A DNA stretch of 64,000 nt from JBALVT01 sp045110675 (lineage in GTDB: Bacteria; Pseudomonadota; Gammaproteobacteria; Pseudomonadales; Halieaceae): contig JBGCGJ010000006.1 in NCBI GenBank assembly GCA_045110675.1, positions 1 to 64,000 on the forward strand, in the 5' to 3' direction. Under the pieces are notes generated by a model that had not been told where the DNA came from, searched no databases, and was given only the letters and a program-made list of their open reading frames with translations. The stretch's first letter is position 1. Each line of letters opens with the position of its first letter. This document shows positions 16,780 to 24,765 of this stretch, in pieces. Made by a program: the position numbers and the translations under genes.

Positions 16780-16806
16780 TTAGCGGTCACTAAAAAATAT
16801 TCTTTA
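16780..16806 (-). promoter_or_regulatory. Sigma28 (FliA) promoter of the chemotaxis operon
   Basis: Read on the minus strand: TAAAGAAT, an 11-base spacer, then ACCGCTAA. Each half matches the enterobacterial/Pseudomonas consensus (TAAAGTTT-N11-GCCGATAA) at six of eight positions, with exact spacing. It leaves a leader of roughly 130 bases before cheY. The rest of the 329-base gap (16639-16967) shows no gene. Confidence 0.55.
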
Positions 16807-16967
16807 GGGGAGTTTGTGCATTTCTCGAGATATTGAGCTAAAGGTCAATGAACGGAACGTTTTCACGATAACGACCAATTTTTGTCTAGTTTTTGGATCG
16901 TTCGGGCGAATTTGGAAGGGAAACCGGTGTTTTAGGACCGCGAGATTTCCGCGCTGCGATGACAGGC

Positions 16968-17630
16968 TTAGGCCATTTTTGTTGAAGGCAGCCTCTCAAT
17001 CCACCAGGCGAACAGTGCGAGAACGGAAAATACCACCAGTGCGTTTATGGACAACTCTTGAAAAGTGGGCATCTTTTCTTGTGGAAGCAAATTAACGACC
17101 TGTACCAACACCAGAACAACGAACAGCAGCCAGGGACCGAAACGGCTCATTCGGGTATGTGAGCGGGTTCGTACTGCATATGCCACAGTGCCAGCAAACA
17201 ATAGCCCCAACTCCAATACTTGAGACCCGACAAACGAGTTCCACAATCCGAATCCATACTTGTCGCCGCCGGGATAGAGCTCAAGATCTTGAGTATGTAC
17301 CAGCAAGTCCAGCAGCCAATGGGACATCACAGCAACTGCGATAAACACAGCTGCAGCGCGAGATCCGTGAGCAACAACCCCATAAGCCAAGAAGGCCAAG
17401 ATGCCCCAAAAAACTGTGGCCAGCAGCGAGTGAGTATAGGGCATGTGATACAAATCCAGATTGGACGCGGCCATAAATCCATCGCTAATTTGCACGTGCT
17501 CAATTCCCATCAGCAAAAAAATCGCCCAGAGATAATCTACAAACTGGACCGCAATAAACAAATGCCAAAGTGGAATTTCAGGTTTCACTGCCTTAACCGC
17601 AAGTGCCGCCGAGTAGTGACCTACGAACAT
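16968..17630 (-). CDS. Multi-spanning membrane protein, DUF457/YdjM-like
   Basis: A 220-residue inner-membrane protein with about six helices. Conserved polar positions include FVGHYSAALA at the start, FVDYLWAIFLL, MPYTHSLLAT and VMSHWLLDLLVHTQDLEL. These His/Asp residues along helices are typical of the LexA-regulated YdjM/metal-dependent hydrolase-like membrane family, whose activity is not established. It begins nine bases after the TetR gene and is probably co-transcribed with it. The start codon is preceded by AAGGAGAG. Confidence 0.7.
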   Translation of the reverse strand: MFVGHYSAALAVKAVKPEIPLWHLFIAVQFVDYLWAIFLLMGIEHVQISDGFMAASNLDLYHMPYTHSLLATVFWGILAFLAYGVVAHGSRAAAVFIAVAVMSHWLLDLLVHTQDLELYPGGDKYGFGLWNSFVGSQVLELGLLFAGTVAYAVRTRSHTRMSRFGPWLLFVVLVLVQVVNLLPQEKMPTFQELSINALVVFSVLALFAWWIERLPSTKMA

Positions 17631-17639
17631 TAACTCTCC

Positions 17640-18323
17640 TTAGCGCACGCCATGGATTTTTTGCACAGGCGAACCGCTCAACAGCTCTTGCAATGTTGCG
17701 TTCATCATTTGCTTGCGCTTACCACGACAAAGCGGGGTCAAGGTTAAATAGTGGCTAAGATTGGTCTGCAGTTCCAACTGCTCAAGCCGGATCAGTCCCT
17801 TTTCCCACAACAAGGCGATGCCCCATTGATTGGCACAGATCAGATAAGAAAGCTCTTCAAGATCCAATCCCTTTTGCAGCTCTCCCTGCTCGTGGGCGGT
17901 GCAAAGGGCTTCATGGGCAAACTGCTGAATGCGGCCCAATTGCGTGTTGGCGCTGGGGTGATCCTTCTCGGCGCGCAACAGGATGCTGACAATCACCCGG
18001 GCATACTCTGGAGTGTATTCGAATCCCCGCATTACACCCTGGGTGAACGCCAAGAGGCGCGGAATACCGGGTTCAGAGTTTTGGACTTCCACACTTCCTT
18101 CCAAATCGTCGAGCAATCCTGAGGCCGCAGCCAGCAACAATAAGTCCCGGCTACCATAAAGGTTGTAAAGGGTCTTTAGAGAAGTCTCGCTGCTCTCGGC
18201 GATACTTTGCATGGTCAGTGCGGCAAGGCCGTGCCGTTCAAGCTGCAGTCGCGCTGCGTGGAGAATGCGCTGCTTGCGGGCCTGTTGCAGGGGGGACGAA
18301 TAGGGGCCGCGACTTTTGCTCAT
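17640..18323 (-). CDS. TetR-family transcriptional regulator of the lipid-type operon
   Basis: A 227-residue regulator starting MSKSRGPYSSPLQQARKQR. The helix-turn-helix is at about 36-58 (LTMQSIAESSETSLKTLYNLYGSR). The ligand domain is about 170 residues. The frame is open further upstream to 18422, but this ATG has AGGA at good spacing and leaves the palindrome at 18360 outside the gene. It is divergent from the LLM oxidoreductase-thiolase-acyl-CoA synthetase operon, so it probably represses that operon, perhaps sensing an acyl-CoA or related substrate (inference). It is followed by a membrane protein gene in the same unit. Confidence 0.85.
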   Translation of the reverse strand: MSKSRGPYSSPLQQARKQRILHAARLQLERHGLAALTMQSIAESSETSLKTLYNLYGSRDLLLLAAASGLLDDLEGSVEVQNSEPGIPRLLAFTQGVMRGFEYTPEYARVIVSILLRAEKDHPSANTQLGRIQQFAHEALCTAHEQGELQKGLDLEELSYLICANQWGIALLWEKGLIRLEQLELQTNLSHYLTLTPLCRGKRKQMMNATLQELLSGSPVQKIHGVR

Positions 18324-18359
18324 TATTTGCTTTCCTGGAGATGCCAGCTCTTGCTGAAA

Positions 18360-18377
18360 ATTACACGTAGATGTAAT
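18360..18377. promoter_or_regulatory. Palindromic operator candidate for the divergent TetR
   Basis: ATTACA-N6-TGTAAT, a perfect 6+6 inverted repeat, lies in the 120-base gap between the TetR gene and the LLM oxidoreductase gene. Its size and location suit a TetR dimer. Confidence 0.5.
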
Positions 18378-18443
18378 ATTTGGCAAGTGGTCGATTGAAC
18401 AAACCTTAAGACCAGTAATCATTAACTGCGGTGGGAATCGAAA

Positions 18444-19460
18444 ATGGCTAATTTGAAATTGGGTCTGGCACAGGGTTATTGGGGCGCGGCACCAAACCCG
18501 AATTTTGTAGAAATGGCTCAGGAAGCCGAGCGACTGGGTTACGATTCAGTCTGGTCAGCCGAAACCTGGGGCAATGATGCCTTTACGCCACTTGCCTGGA
18601 TTGGCGCCCAGACCGAAAAAATTAAACTGGGCACAGCAGTGGTGCAATTGTCCGGCAGAACACCCACCTCCTGCGCTATGCACGCATTGTCTCTAGATAT
18701 GCTATCCAAGGGTCGCGTCATTCTTGGGCTGGGAGTATCCGGGCCGCAAGTTGTCGAAGGTTGGTATGGCCAACCCTTTCCCAAACCACTGGCGAGAACA
18801 CGCGAGTACATCGATATCATGAGGCAGGCGTTTGCTCGAGAAGAACGCGTCACCAGCGCAGGGCCACACTATCCCCTGCCCTACCCTGGCGAAGACGGCA
18901 TGGGCCTTGGCAAACCCCTGAAAACGATGATGCACCCCTTTCGAAAAGATATTCCTATTTTCCTGGGCGCTGAAGGTCCCAAAAATATCGCCCTGAGTAC
19001 CGAGATCGCCGATGGTTGGCTGCCGCTCTTCTACAACCCCTATGATGAAAGCGTTTACGCTGAATCCCTGGTCAACGCCAAACCAGACTTCGAAATTGCG
19101 CAAATGGTCACGGTGAACATCACTGACGATATCGACGCCGCCCTATTAGGAGTGAAAACGTTTCTGAGTTTTTACATTGGCGGTATGGGGGCAAAAAGCA
19201 CCAATTTCCACAAAAACCTGTTTGAGCGTATGGGCTATGCCGAAGAAGCCGAAAAAATTCAGCAGCTGTTCATGGAAGGTAAGCGCGAGGAGGCGGCGCA
19301 GGTCATTCCTGATGATCTAGCAGACTCTCTGGCATTGGTAGGCCCCAAAGACCGCATTAAAGATCGCCTGCAGGCCTGGGAAGAGTCTCGAGTGACGACC
19401 ATGTTGGTCGCCACTACCGATAAAGAGCAACTGCGGGAAATGGCAGAGTTAATCCTGTAA
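18444..19460 (+). CDS. LLM-class flavin/F420-dependent oxidoreductase
   Basis: A 338-residue luciferase-like (TIM barrel) oxidoreductase. Marks are the start LKLGLAQGYWGAAP, the strand YDSVWSAETWGNDAFTPLAWIGAQT, then IKLGTAVVQLSGRTPTSCAMHALSLDMLSKGRVILGLG and GWYGQPF. These are typical of the F420-dependent LLM subgroup annotated in mycobacteria and marine proteobacteria. It could instead use FMN. The stop codon overlaps the next start (TAATG). As first gene of a three-gene operon with a thiolase-like protein and an acyl-CoA synthetase, it probably oxidises or reduces a lipid-like or steroid-like intermediate. Confidence 0.85.
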   Translation: MANLKLGLAQGYWGAAPNPNFVEMAQEAERLGYDSVWSAETWGNDAFTPLAWIGAQTEKIKLGTAVVQLSGRTPTSCAMHALSLDMLSKGRVILGLGVSGPQVVEGWYGQPFPKPLARTREYIDIMRQAFAREERVTSAGPHYPLPYPGEDGMGLGKPLKTMMHPFRKDIPIFLGAEGPKNIALSTEIADGWLPLFYNPYDESVYAESLVNAKPDFEIAQMVTVNITDDIDAALLGVKTFLSFYIGGMGAKSTNFHKNLFERMGYAEEAEKIQQLFMEGKREEAAQVIPDDLADSLALVGPKDRIKDRLQAWEESRVTTMLVATTDKEQLREMAELIL

Positions 19461-20977
19461 TGGCCGACTTTAACGATCTAAACGACAACACTCCTATCTT
19501 AGTCGGTGCTGGTCAGGTGGTTCAGCGCGAGGCCAATGCGCTATCGCCTATGGAACTTGCAGCCATGGCAACCCAGGAAGCAATTCAGGATTCTGGAGCG
19601 TCAGATGTTGCGGCTCACATCGATACCATCTGCGTGACCAAGCTATTCTCTGACAGTGTGCCTAAATGGAAATCTCCCTGGGGGCGCAGCAACAATCCCC
19701 CCCAATCGGTTGCGCAACACATTGGCGCGAATCCGCGGCATCGCATTTACACTCAGACCGGCGGTAATGAACCCCAGTCCAGGGTGATCGAATTCGCCGC
19801 AGACATCGCAGCGGGCACGCGCTCTCTGGTATTGATCACCGGTGCAGAGGCGATAAAAAACGAGCGCCATGCAAAGCGCAGCGGCGCGGTGTTGGACTGG
19901 AACGAAAATTTCGACGAGCCCCTGGAAGATCGAGGCTTCGGCGACCAAGTTGCAACCAGTCAGGAAATGAAGAACAACCTGAACAACGTTATTTACTACT
20001 ACGCGTTAATTGAACAGGCCCGACGAAACAAGCTGGGGCTCTCCGTAGAAGAGCATCGAAAAGCGATGGCGGAACTTCTCGAATCCTTCAGCGAAGTAGC
20101 ATCAACAAATCCCTACGCGCAATTCGCCGGTAAACAATCTGCTGAGGATATCCTTGGGGCAGCGAATTTGAGCCATCTCTACACCAAAAGGATGATAGCC
20201 CAGGACGGTGTAAATCAAGGGGCTGCGCTGATTATGTGCAGCGTCGCAAAGGCCCGAGAACTCGATATTGCAGAATCACAGTGGGTATTTATCCACGGCA
20301 TGGCCCAGGGCAAAGAATTGGAGCTAAGCCACCGCGATGATCCTTCCACTTCGCCAATGGCAGGGCAGGTCGCCAACGAAGCGCTGCGAATGGCCGGGCT
20401 GGAGATTGATGCGATTGGTCTGATCGACATATACAGTTGTTTCCCCTGTGCGGTAACAACTGTCGCTGAACAACTGAATTTACCAACCGATGGAAGTAAA
20501 GCGTTAACAGCCACCGGCGGCCTGCCTTACTTCGGTGGGCCAGGAAATAATTACAGCATGCACGGCTTGGCCGAAGCGGTGGTTTGGGCCAGGAAAAATA
20601 CCGAGGCGTATGCAATGGTCACTGCCAATGGCGGTGTGTTGTCTAAACATGCCAGCGGTGTTTACTCCCATCGGCCAGGTAACATCGACTGGAGTTCTCA
20701 GACGACAACACTTAGCAACGAATCTCTCAAGAAGCGTTCCATAACTGCAGATCCGGGTCAGGGAACGATTGTGTCCTACACCGTGCATTTTGATGCCGAC
20801 GGTGGTGCCCACGCTATTGTCTTGGGCGAAGCTGAATCGGGAGAACGTTTCGTGGCCTGCACGGCAGCGGAAGATACTGACACAGCAATACAGATGTTAG
20901 AGCGCGATCCCACAGGCAGCCAAATAAAAGTCAGTAGCCCGATAGACGAACAACTTCACTTCCAATTCACTCAGTAG
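19460..20977 (+). CDS. Thiolase-like acetyl-CoA acetyltransferase (SCP-x type)
   Basis: A 505-residue member of the thiolase superfamily. The N-terminal half has TPILVGAGQVVQREA, TGGNEPQSRVIEFAADIAAG and VLITGAEA; the C-terminal half has IGLIDIYSCFPCAVTTVAEQL and ATGGLPYFGGPGNNYSMHGLAEAV. The HGLAEAV motif supplies the catalytic His. The usual N-terminal nucleophilic Cys is not obvious: the segment reads TGGNEPQS, as in SCP-x-like/non-classical members. It probably acts on a branched or cyclic acyl-CoA. A domain of about 85 residues follows the thiolase fold (OB-like, IVSYTVHFDADGGAHAIVLGE). Confidence 0.8.
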   Translation: MADFNDLNDNTPILVGAGQVVQREANALSPMELAAMATQEAIQDSGASDVAAHIDTICVTKLFSDSVPKWKSPWGRSNNPPQSVAQHIGANPRHRIYTQTGGNEPQSRVIEFAADIAAGTRSLVLITGAEAIKNERHAKRSGAVLDWNENFDEPLEDRGFGDQVATSQEMKNNLNNVIYYYALIEQARRNKLGLSVEEHRKAMAELLESFSEVASTNPYAQFAGKQSAEDILGAANLSHLYTKRMIAQDGVNQGAALIMCSVAKARELDIAESQWVFIHGMAQGKELELSHRDDPSTSPMAGQVANEALRMAGLEIDAIGLIDIYSCFPCAVTTVAEQLNLPTDGSKALTATGGLPYFGGPGNNYSMHGLAEAVVWARKNTEAYAMVTANGGVLSKHASGVYSHRPGNIDWSSQTTTLSNESLKKRSITADPGQGTIVSYTVHFDADGGAHAIVLGEAESGERFVACTAAEDTDTAIQMLERDPTGSQIKVSSPIDEQLHFQFTQ

Positions 20978-20988
20978 AGAACAACACC

Positions 20989-22599
20989 ATGGCATGGAAT
21001 ATCAGTGAGGCAATTTACCAGTTAGGCCACAGCGAAGTGGCGGATCGTCCGGCACTTATTCACGGCGATCATGCAATCAGTTTCGCACAACTCACCGAAC
21101 GAGCTAGTAATCTCGGAGCCTGGTTAAACTCACTCGATCTGCCCCATCGATCTCATGTTGGCCACTACATGCGCAATTCCAGCGCCTATCTGGAGACGAT
21201 GACCGGTGCAGGTTTCGTCGGCATGTCCCATGTGAACGTCAATTATCGCTATATGGAGCAAGAACTCGCAGACCTGTGCACCAGCCTGGATATTCGGGTA
21301 TTAGTTTACGATGCTGAGTTTGCAGATAGGGTTGCGGCGATAAAGGATTCACTTCCCACTGTAGTCGCTTTTGTGGAAGTAGGATCCGGGACACCCAAAA
21401 ATGCATTTGCCGAGGATTTAGAAACCCTGTGCACCACAAGCCGCGGAGACTTCCAGCGCAACTGCTCCAGCGACGATCTCATTATTATCGCAACCGGCGG
21501 AACCACTGGGTTACCCAAGGGGGTGATGTGGCGACATGAAGACATCTGGCGGAAACAGGCGCTCTCTACTGGCGGAGCGATGATGGCGCTGCAGCTGACG
21601 GATCACCCCGAGACGATCGAAGATCACATTGCCAATGTATTGCGTCTGCCTACACCTCAGCCTTTTATGCCCCTGAGCCCACTCATGCATGGCGCCGGTA
21701 TCTTAATGGCCATTTTGATGCTGGCGCAGGGCGTTCCCGTGTTGACAGTTCCAGGGGAAAAGTTTGAAGCAAATCTAGCGCTTGATCTGATCAAACGCTA
21801 TCAAGCAGGTGGTCTCGCGTTAGTGGGCGATGCCTTCGCGATACCGCTGCTCGAAGCGCTGAATCAACGTAGGGACGAAAAGCTGCTGGACAGCATTCGC
21901 TTGTTTGTTTCCACCGGTGCATCGCTCAGTGAAGACAATCGCAAGGGTCTTTTGGAACACAATCCCAACTTAATATTGTTCGACACCCTGGGCTCATCTG
22001 AAGCGTCGGGTTTCGCAATGTCTACCGCCGAGGCCGGAGTTTTTCAACCCATGCCAACGACAAAAGTGTTTGACGAAGAGATGCAGGAAGTTAGGCCGGG
22101 CAGCGGTACTATTGGCATCGCCTATTCAGGTGGATACATCCCGATGGGATACTACGGTCAACCAGAAAAGTCAGCAGAAACGTTTGTTGAGAAAGACGGC
22201 ACGCGCTATGTAATGACCGGTGACCGATGCACGGTGCGCGAGGACGGCATGCTCGTGCTGTTAGGGCGAGACAGTACGGTGATCAATACCGGAGGAGAAA
22301 AAGTCTATACGGTAGAGGTAGAGCGCGCACTTCTTGAGCACCCGCAAATCACCGATGCCCTGGTTGTTGGTTTACCGCATCCAAGATTCGGCAAAATGGT
22401 GGTGGCGGTTGTGGAAGGAACGGGATTAACCCAGGACACTATCGATGTCGCTGAGATTCAAACTCGCGCAAGAACGATTCTCGCAGACTACAAAATCCCC
22501 AGAAAAATATTTGCTATTGATTCATTAAAGCGAGCGGACAATGGCAAAGCGGATTACAAATTTATCACCGCCTACGCTGAAAAAATGACAAATGCATAA
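20989..22599 (+). CDS. Acyl-CoA synthetase (AMP-forming)
   Basis: Activates a carboxylic acid to its CoA thioester through an acyl-adenylate. The 536-residue protein has the P-loop-like A3 motif IIIATGGTTGLPKGVMWRHEDI, the later MTGDRCTVREDGMLVLLGRDSTVINTGGEKVYTVEVE (A7-A8) and the catalytic lysine segment LKRADNGKADYKF near the end (A10). The overall form matches the FadD-like long-chain or steroid side-chain subgroup found in mycobacteria and marine gammaproteobacteria. It begins 11 bases after the thiolase gene, so it is the third gene of the TetR-controlled operon. Confidence 0.87.
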   Translation: MAWNISEAIYQLGHSEVADRPALIHGDHAISFAQLTERASNLGAWLNSLDLPHRSHVGHYMRNSSAYLETMTGAGFVGMSHVNVNYRYMEQELADLCTSLDIRVLVYDAEFADRVAAIKDSLPTVVAFVEVGSGTPKNAFAEDLETLCTTSRGDFQRNCSSDDLIIIATGGTTGLPKGVMWRHEDIWRKQALSTGGAMMALQLTDHPETIEDHIANVLRLPTPQPFMPLSPLMHGAGILMAILMLAQGVPVLTVPGEKFEANLALDLIKRYQAGGLALVGDAFAIPLLEALNQRRDEKLLDSIRLFVSTGASLSEDNRKGLLEHNPNLILFDTLGSSEASGFAMSTAEAGVFQPMPTTKVFDEEMQEVRPGSGTIGIAYSGGYIPMGYYGQPEKSAETFVEKDGTRYVMTGDRCTVREDGMLVLLGRDSTVINTGGEKVYTVEVERALLEHPQITDALVVGLPHPRFGKMVVAVVEGTGLTQDTIDVAEIQTRARTILADYKIPRKIFAIDSLKRADNGKADYKFITAYAEKMTNA

Positions 22600-22607
22600 A
22601 GAGCAAA

Positions 22608-22629
22608 AGGGGCCGTGTTACCGACCCCT
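22608..22629 (-). terminator. Weak terminator hairpin between acyl-CoA synthetase and hsp20
   Basis: AGGGG-CCG...CG-CCCCT forms an imperfect stem with a six-base loop between two convergent genes. On the minus strand it is followed by TTTTG, so it best serves the hsp20 transcript; it may also stop the plus-strand operon. Confidence 0.45.
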
Positions 22630-22647
22630 GGTAAAGTCCAAACTCAG

Positions 22648-23118
22648 TTAAGCAGCTTTTTCTTGCGCAGTTTTCTCGACCGAATGTTCAAGCACTTCAG
22701 CGCGCTGGTTTATCGCGATGGATTTTGGCTTCATGGCTTCGGGTACGATTTTGGTAAGACTGATAGTTAACAGCCCGTTCTCAAGATTCGCATCCACCAC
22801 CTCTACATGGTCGTCGAGATTGAATTTGCGTTCAAACGCGCGATTGGCAATACCCTGGTGGAGATACTTTTTCTCCGTCGCGTCGGCCTTTTCTCCTCGC
22901 ACAGTAAGTACACCTTGTTCAACCTTGATATCTAAATCAGCCTCGGAAAAACCAGCTAAAGCTAAAGTCACTGCGTAACGATTTTCCTCGAGCACCTCAA
23001 TATTGTAAGGCGGATAACCCGGTGCAGCAGCCGATTTAAGAGATGAATTCAGTAGAGAGGCAAAGCGATCATAGCCAATACTACTGCGGTATAAGGGGGT
23101 TAAATCAATTGTGTTCAT
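22648..23118 (-). CDS. Small heat-shock protein, Hsp20/IbpA-like
   Basis: ATP-independent holdase of 156 residues. The alpha-crystallin domain spans about 36-130 (YPPYNIEVLEENRYAVTLAL, then RAFERKFNLDDHVEV and ENGLLTISL). The C-terminal IxI anchor is IAI at 134-136, within KSIAIN. The N-terminal MNTIDLTPLYRSSIGYDRF is the typical IbpA/IbpB start. ATG 23118 has GGAG nine bases before it; the longer frame upstream is not used. A sigma32-like promoter lies about 80 bases upstream, consistent with heat induction. Confidence 0.93.
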   Translation of the reverse strand: MNTIDLTPLYRSSIGYDRFASLLNSSLKSAAAPGYPPYNIEVLEENRYAVTLALAGFSEADLDIKVEQGVLTVRGEKADATEKKYLHQGIANRAFERKFNLDDHVEVVDANLENGLLTISLTKIVPEAMKPKSIAINQRAEVLEHSVEKTAQEKAA

Positions 23119-23194
23119 GATTAAATTCTCCATAAGAAGCAAAATAGTTTTGTCGAAATAATCTCTGAGAGACTTATACCGACAGTAACTATTT

Positions 23195-23218
23195 ATGGGC
23201 TTTCAAAGAATTTTCAAG
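23195..23218 (-). promoter_or_regulatory. Sigma32 heat-shock promoter of hsp20
   Basis: On the minus strand CTTGAAA (23212-23218) is followed after 11 bases by GCCCAT within GCCCATAAA, close to the RpoH consensus CTTGAAA-N11-16-CCCCAT. The transcript would have a leader of about 70 bases, which could also fold as a thermosensor. Confidence 0.6.
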
Positions 23219-23238
23219 CTCAGCGGCAAAAAATATTT

Positions 23239-23919
23239 TTATCGTATGATCGCAATCCAACGCCAAAGCCTAAGTATGTCTGCGAGTGCTCCAGCCACAT
23301 AAGTGAGTGCGCAGGCCTTCAACACTTGTCGCACCGCGGGGAGGTGATGCTCTGGAACATAACCCTCTTCAAGAATAGGCAAGGCCTTATTAAAACTTGC
23401 ATCGTATTCCTCAGGTAGGATGGCGGCATACATAAGCACCGAAGCCAACATGGTCACAACGCCAATTAATGCAGTCAGTATCGCCAGATGTGGTATACGA
23501 AATGCAGCGCCGATGATCGGGATACTCATCAATACATAAACGCCCCAGGTTTGAATAAGATGAGCCTTGCCGAGATATTTTTCTCGTAACTTGCTGACCT
23601 GTTCTTTGCGGGAAAACTGAATCGCATGTCCTACTTCGTGAGTTGCTACAGCTACCGCCGAAAGAGACTTGCCGTGAAAAACTTCGGGGCTCAAAGAAAC
23701 GGTACTGGTACCGGGGTTATAGTGGTCCTGATCTGGACTGCCCTCTTCCAGGGACACCTCTTCAAGTTCAAAGCGCTCAATAAGGTGAGCCGCCAGCTCG
23801 CCGCCTGTACCGGGCATATCATCGATAACACGATGGTGTTTTTTTAGAACATGCCTAACCCAGAACTGCGGTGCATATATTAAAACGACGACGGCAAGTA
23901 CGAGTAAGGCGTAGACCAT
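23239..23919 (-). CDS. Membrane zinc metallopeptidase, YugP-like
   Basis: A 226-residue integral membrane protein with an N-terminal helix (2-18) and a hydrophobic C-terminal half of about three helices. The zincin motif is His94-Glu95-x-x-His98 (VATHEVGHAIQF). The preceding DHYNPGTSTVSLSPEVF is diagnostic of the YugP/neutral zinc metallopeptidase family. Substrate unknown. It sits 12 bases after the DUF1761 gene, so the two may be one unit. The stop falls about 20 bases upstream of the hsp20 promoter. Confidence 0.85.
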   Translation of the reverse strand: MVYALLVLAVVVLIYAPQFWVRHVLKKHHRVIDDMPGTGGELAAHLIERFELEEVSLEEGSPDQDHYNPGTSTVSLSPEVFHGKSLSAVAVATHEVGHAIQFSRKEQVSKLREKYLGKAHLIQTWGVYVLMSIPIIGAAFRIPHLAILTALIGVVTMLASVLMYAAILPEEYDASFNKALPILEEGYVPEHHLPAVRQVLKACALTYVAGALADILRLWRWIAIIR

Positions 23920-23931
23920 TCGATTGCCGCC

Positions 23932-24336
23932 CTAAGCCGGCCAGCCACCAATAATGGCACCCATGACAATGGCGTAAACCACTCGATAGCCAGATTGAAT
24001 CATCAGTAACTTGCTGCCCCAGCCACAAAATAGACTGTCAGAGAGAAGCGCTGGAAAGACGATGCCCAAACCGATTAGGCCACCGAGCATGGCCCCACCA
24101 AATGCATCGCTAATGCCGCACATCGATATCACAATCGATAGGGATATCGCCGTAATCAAACACGCTATTACGCTGCCAATCATAGGCCCGGTTGCAGATC
24201 CGAGTTGTTCTTCGGTCTTGCCGATGCTGTCCATCCAGGCTTTGCCGAATGCGATGGGGGAATACCAAAAAGCGCCCAGCATCATTCCTGCAAGGGTCGC
24301 CACCAAAACCGCTAATAGTTTAATTTCAATGTCCAT
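23932..24336 (-). CDS. DUF1761-family membrane protein
   Basis: A 134-residue protein with four predicted membrane helices (about 6-24, 50-72, 78-98, 112-130). FWYSPIAFGKAWMDSIGKTEEQL after the first helix and the final SGYRVVYAIVMGAIIGGW are hallmarks of DUF1761. The function of this family is not known. GAGGATATGTT precedes the ATG. It is likely co-transcribed with the YugP-like gene downstream. Confidence 0.8.
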   Translation of the reverse strand: MDIEIKLLAVLVATLAGMMLGAFWYSPIAFGKAWMDSIGKTEEQLGSATGPMIGSVIACLITAISLSIVISMCGISDAFGGAMLGGLIGLGIVFPALLSDSLFCGWGSKLLMIQSGYRVVYAIVMGAIIGGWPA

Positions 24337-24420
24337 AACATATCCTCGTTAGAGCGCTATACTCGAGAACCAATCTTCTGCTGCTATGAGTAAAGTAGAC
24401 CTTTTCGAGTGCGAAATACA

Positions 24421-24765
24421 CTACAAATCACTGTGACTCCTCTCTTCTGTGTCGATAATCGAATAGACGCAGGACAGCACTTCGGAGATCGCAGCAAAGA
24501 GATTGTCAGGTATCTCGTCTCCCGAGGGCACCTTAACGAGCAAGTTAGTCAACAGGGCATCCTGTACCAGGGGTATGTCATATCTGGCGGCCAACTCCTC
24601 CATTCTGGCAACAATCGCACCCGATGGAGTGGCCGCAACACTGGCGACCACTTCAGCTTCATCCGTGGAGATCACTCGAACCACCGCGTCGTCCGAGTTG
24701 GCTACAATCCCAACAGCTTCGCTGGCACTGGTAACAATTCCAGGTTTCTGAGTGCTTTCTGTCAT
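24421..24765 (-). CDS. FlhB C-terminal-domain-like protein (FhlB/YlqH type)
   Basis: A 114-residue cytosolic protein matching only the C-terminal part of FlhB: ARMEELAARYDIPLVQDALLTNLL, then VPSGDEIPDNLFAAISEVLSCVYSI, equivalent to the region after the NPTH cleavage site. The NPTH motif itself is absent. Such stand-alone homologues can bind the export gate and influence substrate switching. The ATG overlaps the stop of the FliK-like gene (ATGA), so it is translationally coupled to a hook-length-type protein, the natural functional partner of FlhB. The exact role is inferred. Confidence 0.8.
   Translation of the reverse strand: MTESTQKPGIVTSASEAVGIVANSDDAVVRVISTDEAEVVASVAATPSGAIVARMEELAARYDIPLVQDALLTNLLVKVPSGDEIPDNLFAAISEVLSCVYSIIDTEERSHSDL

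Noticed and set aside
16807..16967. Gene or small RNA upstream of the chemotaxis promoter
   Set aside because: Only a weak CGCG hairpin near 16945 and no start or terminator; treated as spacer.
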